DNA from: CBDCVY01 sp965223245 | GTDB lineage: Bacteria; Nitrospinota; Nitrospinia; Nitrospinales; Nitrospinaceae | DNA length: 64,000 nucleotides | Assembly (NCBI GenBank): GCA_965223245.1 | Contig: CBDCVY010000013.1 | Span: 248,001-312,000 of the forward strand | Reading direction: 5' to 3' | Notes under the pieces: model-generated | Told to the model about the DNA's origin: nothing | The model's input: the letters and a program-made list of their open reading frames with translations, nothing else | Database searches by the model: none | Program-made: the position numbers and the translations under genes | In this document: positions 26,121 to 33,978 of the stretch, in pieces | Layout of the letters: the number at the start of each line of letters is the position of its first letter | Numbering within the stretch: position 1 is the stretch's first letter

Positions 26121-27106
26121 ATTCATCTGCTCTTAATCTAACAGAGATTCCTGTTACTTTGTTAGCTGGGTTTTTAGGTTCCGGAAAAACTACTCTTTTA
26201 AACTATATACTTAGCCAAAACCATGGGAAGCGAATCGCTGTTGTGGAAAATGAGTTTGGAGAGATAAATGTGGACCATGATTTAATCATAGGAGCGGAGC
26301 AAGATATTTTTGAAATGAGCAATGGGTGCGTTTGCTGTTCCATTAAGAGGGATTTGATAGAAACCTTAAATCGACTTCTTCAAAAAAAAGAAAAGTTTGA
26401 TTCTATTGTGATTGAGGCCACTGGATTAGCTTCGCCAGGCCCCATTGCTCAGGCTTTTTTAGTGGAGGAGGCTATATCTAATGGGATTAAGTTAGATGGA
26501 ATTGTAACAATGGTTGATGCAAAAAATATTTGTGTCCAATTAGAGGAAATGGATGTTGCTTGGGAGCAAATAGCTTTTTCAAATGTTATTTTAATAAACA
26601 AAATCGATTTAGCTAAAGAGGATGACCTTATAACTTTAAAGTCTCAATTGAAGTCAATAAATCCGTTTGCTGAGATATTTTTAACTCAACAGGCTATTGT
26701 AAATCTAGATGAAATTTTAAATATTGGTGGCTTTGATTTAAATCGAACATTAGATAGCTCTGAATTTCAAGATATTAAAAAACGACGAGAAAATGCATTC
26801 AATAATAAAAGTGATATCAATTCGGTTTCTTTCACCTTGCCTGGTTTTATTAATTTAGATCAATTTACTATGTGGTTGAGAATGCTTTTAATCATGGAAG
26901 GTATAGATGTAATTAGAGCCAAGGGGTTTCTTAATATAAAAGGAAGTAATGAAAAGTTTATTTTTCAAAGTGTATTTATGATGTTTGAAAGTCGGCCTGG
27001 GCTTTCATGGGAAAACTCTACCAGGGAAAACTCTTTGGTTTTTATTGGAAGAGATTTGGATCGAAATAAGCTTTTGGATGGGGTGAGATCCTGTTTAGAA
27101 GAATAG
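26117..27106 (+). CDS. CobW/YjiA-type G3E GTPase, putative metal chaperone
   Basis: Cytoplasmic GTPase of 329 residues. Walker A is GFLGSGKTTLL (about 17-27), the metal-binding CxCC is in NGCVCCSIKRDL (about 73-75), the switch region is SIVIEATGLASPGP, and the base-recognition motif is NKID. A shorter C-terminal CobW_C domain follows (about 230-329), and no long histidine-rich loop is present. TTG at 26117 overlaps the previous stop by four bases, and AAGGAG lies five bases upstream, which fixes the start. G3E proteins insert zinc, cobalt or other metals into client enzymes. The client here is unknown; coupling to a GT39 enzyme is unusual. Confidence 0.88.
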   Translation: MNSSALNLTEIPVTLLAGFLGSGKTTLLNYILSQNHGKRIAVVENEFGEINVDHDLIIGAEQDIFEMSNGCVCCSIKRDLIETLNRLLQKKEKFDSIVIEATGLASPGPIAQAFLVEEAISNGIKLDGIVTMVDAKNICVQLEEMDVAWEQIAFSNVILINKIDLAKEDDLITLKSQLKSINPFAEIFLTQQAIVNLDEILNIGGFDLNRTLDSSEFQDIKKRRENAFNNKSDINSVSFTLPGFINLDQFTMWLRMLLIMEGIDVIRAKGFLNIKGSNEKFIFQSVFMMFESRPGLSWENSTRENSLVFIGRDLDRNKLLDGVRSCLEE

Positions 27107-28097
27107 ATGAATAATTCTTAATTCAATTAATAATGTGCTTATCCAGATCAAATTTTTGAATTACAAAAGTTTGATATCTCAATAAAACCTTTTGGTGCTC
27201 TTTCATTAACCTTTGTCTAACGGGTTGTCACTCTTTATTAGGTGTATAAGGAAGATTAAATGGACCAGTTTTTGGAAAAATTTTTTTTATCCGTAAAAAA
27301 ACGTTGTTCCTATTACCTAACTATTTGGTTAGTTCTCTCCGAAGCTTACCTCACAATTTGGGATTTTTAATTAAGCTATTTTCAACCCTTTTCATACAGT
27401 TCCTTCCAATTCGATTAATCGCTAATTATTGGAATACCACCCAATTTGTTAAAAAATTTATACACCGACGTTACTTTTTTTGTAATTTGGATAAGAAGCG
27501 CAAACCTTTTGATTTCAAATTTATGGAACTAATTATTTGTATTTTACGAACTTAGTCGGTTTTTGAAAATAGTTCTTAAAATGGCAAAAGAATTGCACCA
27601 AATAATATGCGAATAAGGTAAATTTTAGGTGGGATTGCTTCTAGGTTTAGTTGGTTTGAACCTACTTTATGATCTCTTGTGCTTGATAGTTTATTGCGAA
27701 CTGGAAAATATTCCGTATAAGTTTTGCAAAAAAGAGATCATTTCCAGAATATTTTTAGATACTTCCTAGGTGTATTCTTGCCAAAGTTATAGCTCATTAG
27801 TTTCACTTTTAAGTTCAGATGTTGAGAAATATCCAACAATCTAAACTTCCCATTCGCTGATTACTTTAAAACAGTTTAACTGAATTCCAACAAAAGGTAT
27901 TAGTTTTCTTTTCAAACAATATACATTTTAAGTTGGTGTATTTTTTTGGGAAATTGGATTCCGTTGTTATTGCTCGTCCAAATAAAGATTAATGCTAAAT
28001 ATTTATAGATAATATTTTTTAAGCGATTGAGATTCTGCTGGAAGATTTTGTTGCTTCAAGAATTTTACAAACATTTTGCGCAAAAAAGGATAGAACC
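27107..28097. other. Longest gene-free region, 991 bp
   Basis: No believable gene is present; an open frame at 27304-27555 looks random (see rejected items). Short inverted repeats occur, such as CTAAC/GTTAG near 27320, TAGGTT/AACCTA near 27640, and CTGGAAA/TTTCCAG spanning about 27703-27749. They may be regulatory for the beta-helix genes that follow, but none is diagnostic. No tRNA or riboswitch was seen. Confidence 0.45.
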
Positions 28098-29426
28098 ATG
28101 CAGGCTTATAAAAAAAATTCTAAGTTTTTTTCTACCATTATTTTTTCCTGTTTAATTGCTTTAAGCTTTTCCCTTCATGGATTGGCGCAAGCACAGGATA
28201 CCGAGTATTTTGTAAATGTTAAAGACTTTGGCGCTAAAGGAGATGGGGTTAACAACGATACTCAGGAAATTCAAGCAGCTATTGATTCTTTATATGCCAA
28301 TGGGAGAGGAGGCACAGTATTTTTTCCTCCAGGAAAATATCGAATTGTGGGTACGGTAGGATCTGGAGACAGTTACCAAGGAAGTACCATAAAAAATGGG
28401 ATTTATTTGAGGGAAAAAACTTTTAATTTAAATCGGCCCACTAATTTAATTACGGGGGTTAATAATCGAATAACCCTACGTGGTTCCGGAAAATCTACTG
28501 TATTAGTAGGAGATTCTGATGACTTGTTTATAATTAGAGTCTCTACTAGTTATGCCACCATTAAAGATTTGACAATTGATGGTGATGTTTCTCTTGGAGA
28601 CTTCAACTCTAATGTGGTTGGCATTGCATTGGTTCCCGAAAATATGCAAAGTTCTTCTACATTAACTGATATAAGTTATAACGTAATTGAAAATGTTCAT
28701 ATTGGTAATACGAATGACGGCATTCTTATGAGTTGCGGCCCAACTCGGGGAGGTAGTTTTTGTTATTGGAATTCCTTTACAAACGTTTCTCTTAGAGAAA
28801 TGGCTCGAGGAGTTTATTTGGCGAGTGGAGTTCAAGGGTCTCCAAGTATAAATAGAAATATGTTTGCAAATCTTAATATGCACTCGATGAATGTTGGAAT
28901 GTTTATTGAGAGTGGAGATACCAATACCTGCATGCATTGTACCTTTACAGATATAAATGTAAGTGGATCTGGTGCACCCAAATCAACTCCCACAGCTATT
29001 GTTATTGACTTCACAGATAAATGGAATCGATGGGGGAATTCCAGTAACAGGTTTTACAATGTAGCTTTCGAAGGTAATACACGAGATATTGAAAATGCTG
29101 CCAACCGTAGTGAATTTTTTGGTATTGAAACAGACCTTGATGGAGGAAAAAATTTATGGACAAATTCTCCGAATGCTATGACGGGTCCAAGTGGAATGTT
29201 TGCGAAATGGCCTGGTTTGTTTGTCGGTTATAAAACTATGGATCCTTCCTCTAAAGTTGCATTAGGTGTCCGGTCTGGAACACAAGGGTTTCTGCCTCCT
29301 GCAATGTCCACATCACAAAGAAATAATATGGGTTCTGTTCCTAGTGGTTTGATAATTTATAATACATCTACAAAAAAATTAAATATCTTTACCAATGGTT
29401 CGTGGAGAGCCTTTGTTAATCAATAG
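28098..29426 (+). CDS. Secreted parallel beta-helix protein (Pectate_lyase_3-like), copy 2 of 3
   Basis: Predicted extracellular protein of 442 residues, with AAAGGA eight bases before the ATG. A signal peptide (about 1-33) ends near LAQAQDTEYF. The Pectate_lyase_3 opening is VKDFGAKGDGVNNDTQEIQA, with GGTVFFPPGKY next. The beta-helix continues to about residue 345, including the matched phrases NRITLRGSGKST, VVGIALVPENMQ and NTCMHCTFTD. It ends with one GFLPPAMSTSQRNNM / GLIIYNTSTKKLNIF unit. Sequence agreement with the 7099 and 29497 proteins runs through the whole beta-helix, so they are true paralogues. It is 70 bases upstream of the 29497 gene and probably in one operon. No catalytic residues are identified. 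Confidence 0.82.
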   Translation: MQAYKKNSKFFSTIIFSCLIALSFSLHGLAQAQDTEYFVNVKDFGAKGDGVNNDTQEIQAAIDSLYANGRGGTVFFPPGKYRIVGTVGSGDSYQGSTIKNGIYLREKTFNLNRPTNLITGVNNRITLRGSGKSTVLVGDSDDLFIIRVSTSYATIKDLTIDGDVSLGDFNSNVVGIALVPENMQSSSTLTDISYNVIENVHIGNTNDGILMSCGPTRGGSFCYWNSFTNVSLREMARGVYLASGVQGSPSINRNMFANLNMHSMNVGMFIESGDTNTCMHCTFTDINVSGSGAPKSTPTAIVIDFTDKWNRWGNSSNRFYNVAFEGNTRDIENAANRSEFFGIETDLDGGKNLWTNSPNAMTGPSGMFAKWPGLFVGYKTMDPSSKVALGVRSGTQGFLPPAMSTSQRNNMGSVPSGLIIYNTSTKKLNIFTNGSWRAFVNQ

Positions 29427-29496
29427 GTCTAGCCAATTTTAATCTGATTTCTAGACAAATAAATTCACCGAACAATGTAAAAACGAGGAATTAAAA

Positions 29497-32400
29497 ATGT
29501 TTAATTTTAAATTGGCGAATTTGGTTAATGGCATTTTAACTATTGGCCTAATTATTTTTATGTCATCTACGGTTTATGCAGATGTTCAACAGTTTATGGA
29601 TGGGATTTATCCAAACTCAAGTTATTCAGGAACCAGGGATGCTTATCTCCAAGAAACTCGACCTAATGATGAATTTGGGACGTTGGCTACTTTAAGGGCC
29701 GATGGGGAAAGTACTGAAAATGGGCAAACAGGGGAATATGTTACGGTATTGAAATGGGATGTCTCTTCTATACCTTCAAATGCTGTGGTTAATTCTGTGT
29801 CCATTCGATTTGATGTTTCTAATGCAAGTTCGGGCACTTACAATGTGTTAAAGGTAAATAATAGCTGGACAGAAATTGAAGTTGATTGGGACGATATTAT
29901 GGGGGGCTCAGGTGGCTTTGGGACCACTGTTCTAGGAAGTTTTAATCCTGGGACGGTAGGACTGAAATCGTTTTCTTTGAATTCATCCGGGATTCAAGTT
30001 ATTCAGGATTGGATAAGTGGAGCTTCAACCAATAATGGAATTTTAATCAGAAGCAGTGGGTCGACGGATGGTGTAATATTTGGCTCCAGGGAAGCATCCC
30101 TTGCTGATCGTCCTCGACTTACTGTAGATTATACTATTCCCCCACCTGATGAAAATAATATTGTGCAGTTTTTAAATGGTATTCATCCGAATTCAAGTTA
30201 TAACGGCACTCAAGATTCTTATTTGAGAGAAACTCAACCCACCACAGAATTTGGAAACCAAACAATAATTAGCGCTGATGGATCAGATGTTAGTGGTGGT
30301 CAATCCGGTGAATTAGCAGGAATAATCAAATGGGATATTTCCAGTATCCCCAGCAACGCCGTTGTTAATTCAGTAAACCTTCGTTTCGATATTACTAATG
30401 CGAGCCCGGGAGCCTATAATTTATATGCAGTGAACACATCTTGGACAGAGGCTGGCGCAAATTGGAGTAATGTTATTGGAGCTGGGGGTGCCGGATCAAC
30501 TATCTTGGGAAGTTTTACCCCAAGTAGTACGGGACTTCAAACAATAAATTTGAATTCTGCTGGAGTCCAAGTTGTCCAAGGTTGGGTAAATAACTCGTCC
30601 ACAAATAATGGGTTTTTAATCCGAACTGCTGGAACCAATAATGGAGTTGACTTTTGGTCCAGTGAGGGTTCTCCGGCAGATAGACCGAAATTGACAATTG
30701 ATTACGGTTCTTCAGGGGGAGGAGGAACTCCACAAGATTTCACGGTGAACTTTTCCGATGGGACCCACCCAAATTCAGGGTATAGCGGAACTAGGGATGC
30801 TTATATTAGAGAGACACAACCGAATGATGAGTTTGGAACCGAATCTATATTGCGTGCTGATGGATCAGATACCTCAGGTGGGCAAACAGGAGAATTGGCA
30901 AGTGTTATTAAATGGGATATGTCAAGTATTCCTACTGATTCGGTAGTAACTGCAGTTTCTATACGATTTGATATTTCTAATCAAAGTCCGGGAGCCTATA
31001 ACTTGTATCAAGTTAATACTAATTGGACAGAAATTGAAATTGATTGGGATGATATTTTTGGAACTTCGGGTGGGGCTGGGACAACCGTTTTAGGAAGTTT
31101 TACCCCAAATTCAATAGGTCTGAAAAGTTTTTCATTGAACAGTGCCGGGGTCCAGGTCGTTCAAAATTGGGTAAATAACCCGTCTTCAAATAATGGATTT
31201 TTGATTAGAAGTGCAGGGACTAATGATGGGGTGACTTTTTGGTCGCGAGAAGGAAATGTGGCTGACCGACCTCGAATTACCGTTGATTATTCTAGCTCCA
31301 GTGGTGGGGGTGGGGGAGGACCCGATACAACTCCACCAGTTGTTACTGCACCTCCTGACGTAACAGCCACATCTACAGGAACCTTGACTCCTGTGGATAT
31401 AGGAACTGCCACAGCTACTGATAATGAGGGGATAGCTTCCATCACAAATAATGCTCCTTCAGGCGGATATCCTGTTGGAAATACCACTGTGACTTGGACT
31501 GCTACAGATACCTCCGGCAATACCGATACAGATACTCAATTAATTACAGTGATTAATGGTCCAACTTCTACAACCACAGAATACTTTGTAAATGTCAAAG
31601 ATTTTGGAGCTACTGGAAACGGAGTAACGAATGATAGACCAGCGATACAAGCTGCAATTGATTCGCTTTATACCAATAGTATAGGAGGTGGGACGGTATA
31701 TTTTCCACCGGGAGTATACAAAGTATTTGCGACTACCGGTTCTGGCGATATTTTCCAAAATGGAACCATGAGAAACGGAATACTTTTACGTGATGTGAAC
31801 CCAGGTGAACAACCTTATGGAAACAACCAAACTAAGCGAATTACATTACGCGGTGCAGGTAAGGGCTCCATAATAAAGGGAAGTGGTGAAACTCGATTGT
31901 TCGTTATTCGGGTGGCCACAAGTTATGTGACAATCAAGGATTTATATGTCGATGGCGGAATCAATTACACTAATTTTGGTAGAAGGGTAGTTGGAATTGG
32001 AATTGTACCTGAAAACATGAATAGTACCAGTACCCCAGCTCATTTAAGTTACAATGTAATTGATAATGTCACCATCACTGATACCCAAGAGGGAATACTT
32101 ATGATGTGTGGTCCGGGGGTCAGTGGAAGTCATTGCGGTCACAATACAATAAAAAATATTTCCCTAAGGTTAATGACTCGGGGTTTATTTATGGCCAGTG
32201 GTGTCCAGGGTTCCCTTGGGAATTCCTGGAATATGCTAAACAATGTAAGTATGAACTTTTTGAATGTGGGTTGGCATGTTGAAAGTGGAGACCATAATTC
32301 TTGTGTTCATTGTTCGGTAAATGATACATCATTGATTGAGGTTCCATATAATGGAGTGACCCCTAGAAGAACACCTACTTCAGTTGTCATTGAAGGTTTG

Positions 32401-32817
32401 GATAAATGGAACCTTTGGGCTAACGTTAGTAATCGGATTTATAATCTTCCAAGTGAACATAATGATTTAGATATTGAAAACTCTAGTACAACCACTGAAA
32501 TATATGGAAGTTCGGGGGTCTCTTTACCAAAAGCTGATTGGGAGGAGCCCCCTAAAATTCTTATTGGGACGAGAGGTACCTTTTTGAATAATGGAAGCCT
32601 GATTATTGGTGATTCAGGTTTTGGGACTCCGCATCCTAATGTGATTTTAGGAGTTTATTCTACTGAAAAAGGTTTTCTTCCGCCAAAGCTATGGCCTGCT
32701 CAAATAAGTAATATGGGAACGTCCTCGCTTCCTGAAGGGTTAGTTCTTTATAACAATGGGACAGGTGATTTACAGTTATTTGATGGAAGCCAATGGAGAG
32801 ATTTGGCTCTGGAATAA
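29497..32817 (+). CDS. Large secreted protein: three DNRLRE repeats, HYR domain, Pectate_lyase_3 beta-helix (copy 3 of 3)
   Basis: Mosaic surface protein of 1106 residues. The signal peptide is about 1-28. Three DNRLRE-type units of about 190 residues begin at 30, 222 and 415, each opening with PNSSY/PNSGY, containing KWD-SSIP and ending with RP-[KR]-LTVDY or ITVDY. A glycine/serine linker leads to a HYR domain (about 609-690; PPVVTAPPDVTATSTGTLTP, NTTVTWTATDTSGNTDTDTQ). From 695 on, EYFVNVKDFGATGNGVTNDR opens a full beta-helix like the two other copies, closing with GFLPPKLWPAQ and LFDGSQWRDLALE. DNRLRE and HYR domains are adhesion or presentation modules, so the N-terminus may hold the beta-helix on the cell or matrix. 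A strong terminator follows. Confidence 0.88.
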   Translation: MFNFKLANLVNGILTIGLIIFMSSTVYADVQQFMDGIYPNSSYSGTRDAYLQETRPNDEFGTLATLRADGESTENGQTGEYVTVLKWDVSSIPSNAVVNSVSIRFDVSNASSGTYNVLKVNNSWTEIEVDWDDIMGGSGGFGTTVLGSFNPGTVGLKSFSLNSSGIQVIQDWISGASTNNGILIRSSGSTDGVIFGSREASLADRPRLTVDYTIPPPDENNIVQFLNGIHPNSSYNGTQDSYLRETQPTTEFGNQTIISADGSDVSGGQSGELAGIIKWDISSIPSNAVVNSVNLRFDITNASPGAYNLYAVNTSWTEAGANWSNVIGAGGAGSTILGSFTPSSTGLQTINLNSAGVQVVQGWVNNSSTNNGFLIRTAGTNNGVDFWSSEGSPADRPKLTIDYGSSGGGGTPQDFTVNFSDGTHPNSGYSGTRDAYIRETQPNDEFGTESILRADGSDTSGGQTGELASVIKWDMSSIPTDSVVTAVSIRFDISNQSPGAYNLYQVNTNWTEIEIDWDDIFGTSGGAGTTVLGSFTPNSIGLKSFSLNSAGVQVVQNWVNNPSSNNGFLIRSAGTNDGVTFWSREGNVADRPRITVDYSSSSGGGGGGPDTTPPVVTAPPDVTATSTGTLTPVDIGTATATDNEGIASITNNAPSGGYPVGNTTVTWTATDTSGNTDTDTQLITVINGPTSTTTEYFVNVKDFGATGNGVTNDRPAIQAAIDSLYTNSIGGGTVYFPPGVYKVFATTGSGDIFQNGTMRNGILLRDVNPGEQPYGNNQTKRITLRGAGKGSIIKGSGETRLFVIRVATSYVTIKDLYVDGGINYTNFGRRVVGIGIVPENMNSTSTPAHLSYNVIDNVTITDTQEGILMMCGPGVSGSHCGHNTIKNISLRLMTRGLFMASGVQGSLGNSWNMLNNVSMNFLNVGWHVESGDHNSCVHCSVNDTSLIEVPYNGVTPRRTPTSVVIEGLDKWNLWANVSNRIYNLPSEHNDLDIENSSTTTEIYGSSGVSLPKADWEEPPKILIGTRGTFLNNGSLIIGDSGFGTPHPNVILGVYSTEKGFLPPKLWPAQISNMGTSSLPEGLVLYNNGTGDLQLFDGSQWRDLALE
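29584..31300 (+). repeat. Three tandem ~570-bp coding repeats (DNRLRE units)
   Basis: Units start near 29584, 30160 and 30739. They are similar at protein level, and units 2 and 3 keep phrases such as RAGTN-like and NSAGVQVVQ almost unchanged. This indicates internal duplication within the gene. Confidence 0.85.
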
Positions 32818-32846
32818 ATTAATATTTTAAAATTGATATGATTTAG

Positions 32847-32882
32847 AAAAGGCTTAATCTAATAGGTAGATTAAGCCTTTTT
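32847..32882 (+). terminator. Strong Rho-independent terminator after the beta-helix operon
   Basis: AAAAGGCTTAATCTA pairs perfectly with TAGATTAAGCCTTTT around an ATAGG loop and ends in a T-run. It lies 29 bases past the stop and separates the beta-helix genes from the polysaccharide locus. Confidence 0.92.
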
Positions 32883-32938
32883 CTATTTTTGAATTTATTT
32901 GTTTGTGGGGAACTTGAGAAATTTTAGGTTGTGGTTAT

Positions 32939-33670
32939 ATGAGTAGATTAAATAGATTTTTTTGTTTCACCTTAAGTTTAATTACAGTTCTTACTGTATT
33001 AATTGGTTATGAAGGTTTTGGATATGCAAGTTCTTCTAAAAACTTTAATGGAGTGAGAAAAGAACAAGGGAAAGTAAAAATCAATGTCGAGAATATTCCT
33101 TTGAAACAAGTATTAGAAATGATTAATTATCATAGCGGAATAAATTTTCAGGGGTACTCCGAGCAGTTTGATAAGAAAATAACTGTTAATATTGATGCGA
33201 ATTCATGGCCTGAAGCGATTAAAGAGTTGCTTATTGATTTCGGTAAAATTGAAGTTGGTGATGGAAAACAACTGAAAACGGTTTGGCTATTGGGAGGAGA
33301 TCATAGCGAAGGGCCAGTTTGGGTTAGTCACTCAGGTTCAAATGGATCGAGAAATGGGGTTAACGGAAGAAAAGCTGCCCTTAAGGACTCAAAATATTCT
33401 CCAAATGCTTCAAAAATTCCCCAAAGCTCCATTAATTCGCCTCGTTTATATAATAAGCTTAAAAGAATAAGCAGCCTTTCCTTTAATGACCCTATTCCAG
33501 AGTCATTTGTTAATGATAAGGACTTAAAACCCTTTTTTAGGCAGTTTGGGATAAGATCTATTGATGATCTGAAAAATAAAAAGCAATCTCATCGATTGAA
33601 AAAAATGGCAAAACGCCGAGTTCAAGCTATGGAGGAAATTTCAAAATCTCAAAGAATTGCAAAAAATTAG
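32939..33670 (+). CDS. Exported protein with STN-like (secretin/TonB short N-terminal) domain
   Basis: Protein of 243 residues with an N-terminal signal (about 1-31, ending near GYAS). Residues about 45-115 resemble the secretin/TonB short N-terminal fold: VKINVENIPLKQVLEMINYH, SGINFQGY, then KKITVNIDANSWPEAIKELL. The remainder is Ser/Asn- and Lys/Arg-rich and unrecognised. No secretin pore or TonB channel domain follows, so the STN unit stands alone. It begins the block that leads into the polysaccharide genes but is 308 bases from the next one, so it may be transcribed separately. Role unknown; an adaptor for an envelope export complex is possible. Confidence 0.65.
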   Translation: MSRLNRFFCFTLSLITVLTVLIGYEGFGYASSSKNFNGVRKEQGKVKINVENIPLKQVLEMINYHSGINFQGYSEQFDKKITVNIDANSWPEAIKELLIDFGKIEVGDGKQLKTVWLLGGDHSEGPVWVSHSGSNGSRNGVNGRKAALKDSKYSPNASKIPQSSINSPRLYNKLKRISSLSFNDPIPESFVNDKDLKPFFRQFGIRSIDDLKNKKQSHRLKKMAKRRVQAMEEISKSQRIAKN

Positions 33671-33978
33671 AAATTTTAATTTTTTGATGTTTAGTTTTTA
33701 TTTTTTTAAATTGTGAGGTAAAATTAGAAACCCTTTTGGGGAATGGTCTTATAAAAACGCCGACTTTTATTCTGAAAATTTCGATTAAATAAAGCTTGCA
33801 GGTCATCATTCTCTTTCTCTCGAAAATTCAAATGATTTAACCTTTTAATGGGTTGAAGCGTTATTTATATTTGATTTTAAAGGCTTTTCTCTTGCGAATC
33901 AACTTTATAATTCTTGCTGAAAAAGATATAATAAATAGATTTTCCAAATTGTAAAATTAATCCAGCCTTTTTTAGGCT
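33671..33978. other. Intergenic region, 308 bp, upstream of the polysaccharide operon
   Basis: AT-rich spacer with a good promoter candidate at 33904-33932 and no visible gene or RNA. This is the likely start of the long plus-strand polysaccharide transcript. Confidence 0.5.
33904..33932 (+). promoter_or_regulatory. Candidate sigma-70 promoter of the polysaccharide operon
   Basis: TTTATA (33904-33909), a 17-base spacer, then perfect TATAAT (33927-33932), 46 bases before the copolymerase ATG. Match by eye only. Confidence 0.4.

Noticed and set aside
27304..27555. 83-codon plus-strand frame in the long gene-free region
   Set aside because: It starts with TTG without a ribosome site, has no recognisable domain, and its Phe/Leu/Ile-rich composition is what random AT-rich sequence gives.
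28098..32817. Prophage tail-spike interpretation of the beta-helix genes
   Set aside because: The proteins have signal peptides and no phage structural, lysis or integrase genes are nearby, so secreted host proteins fit better.
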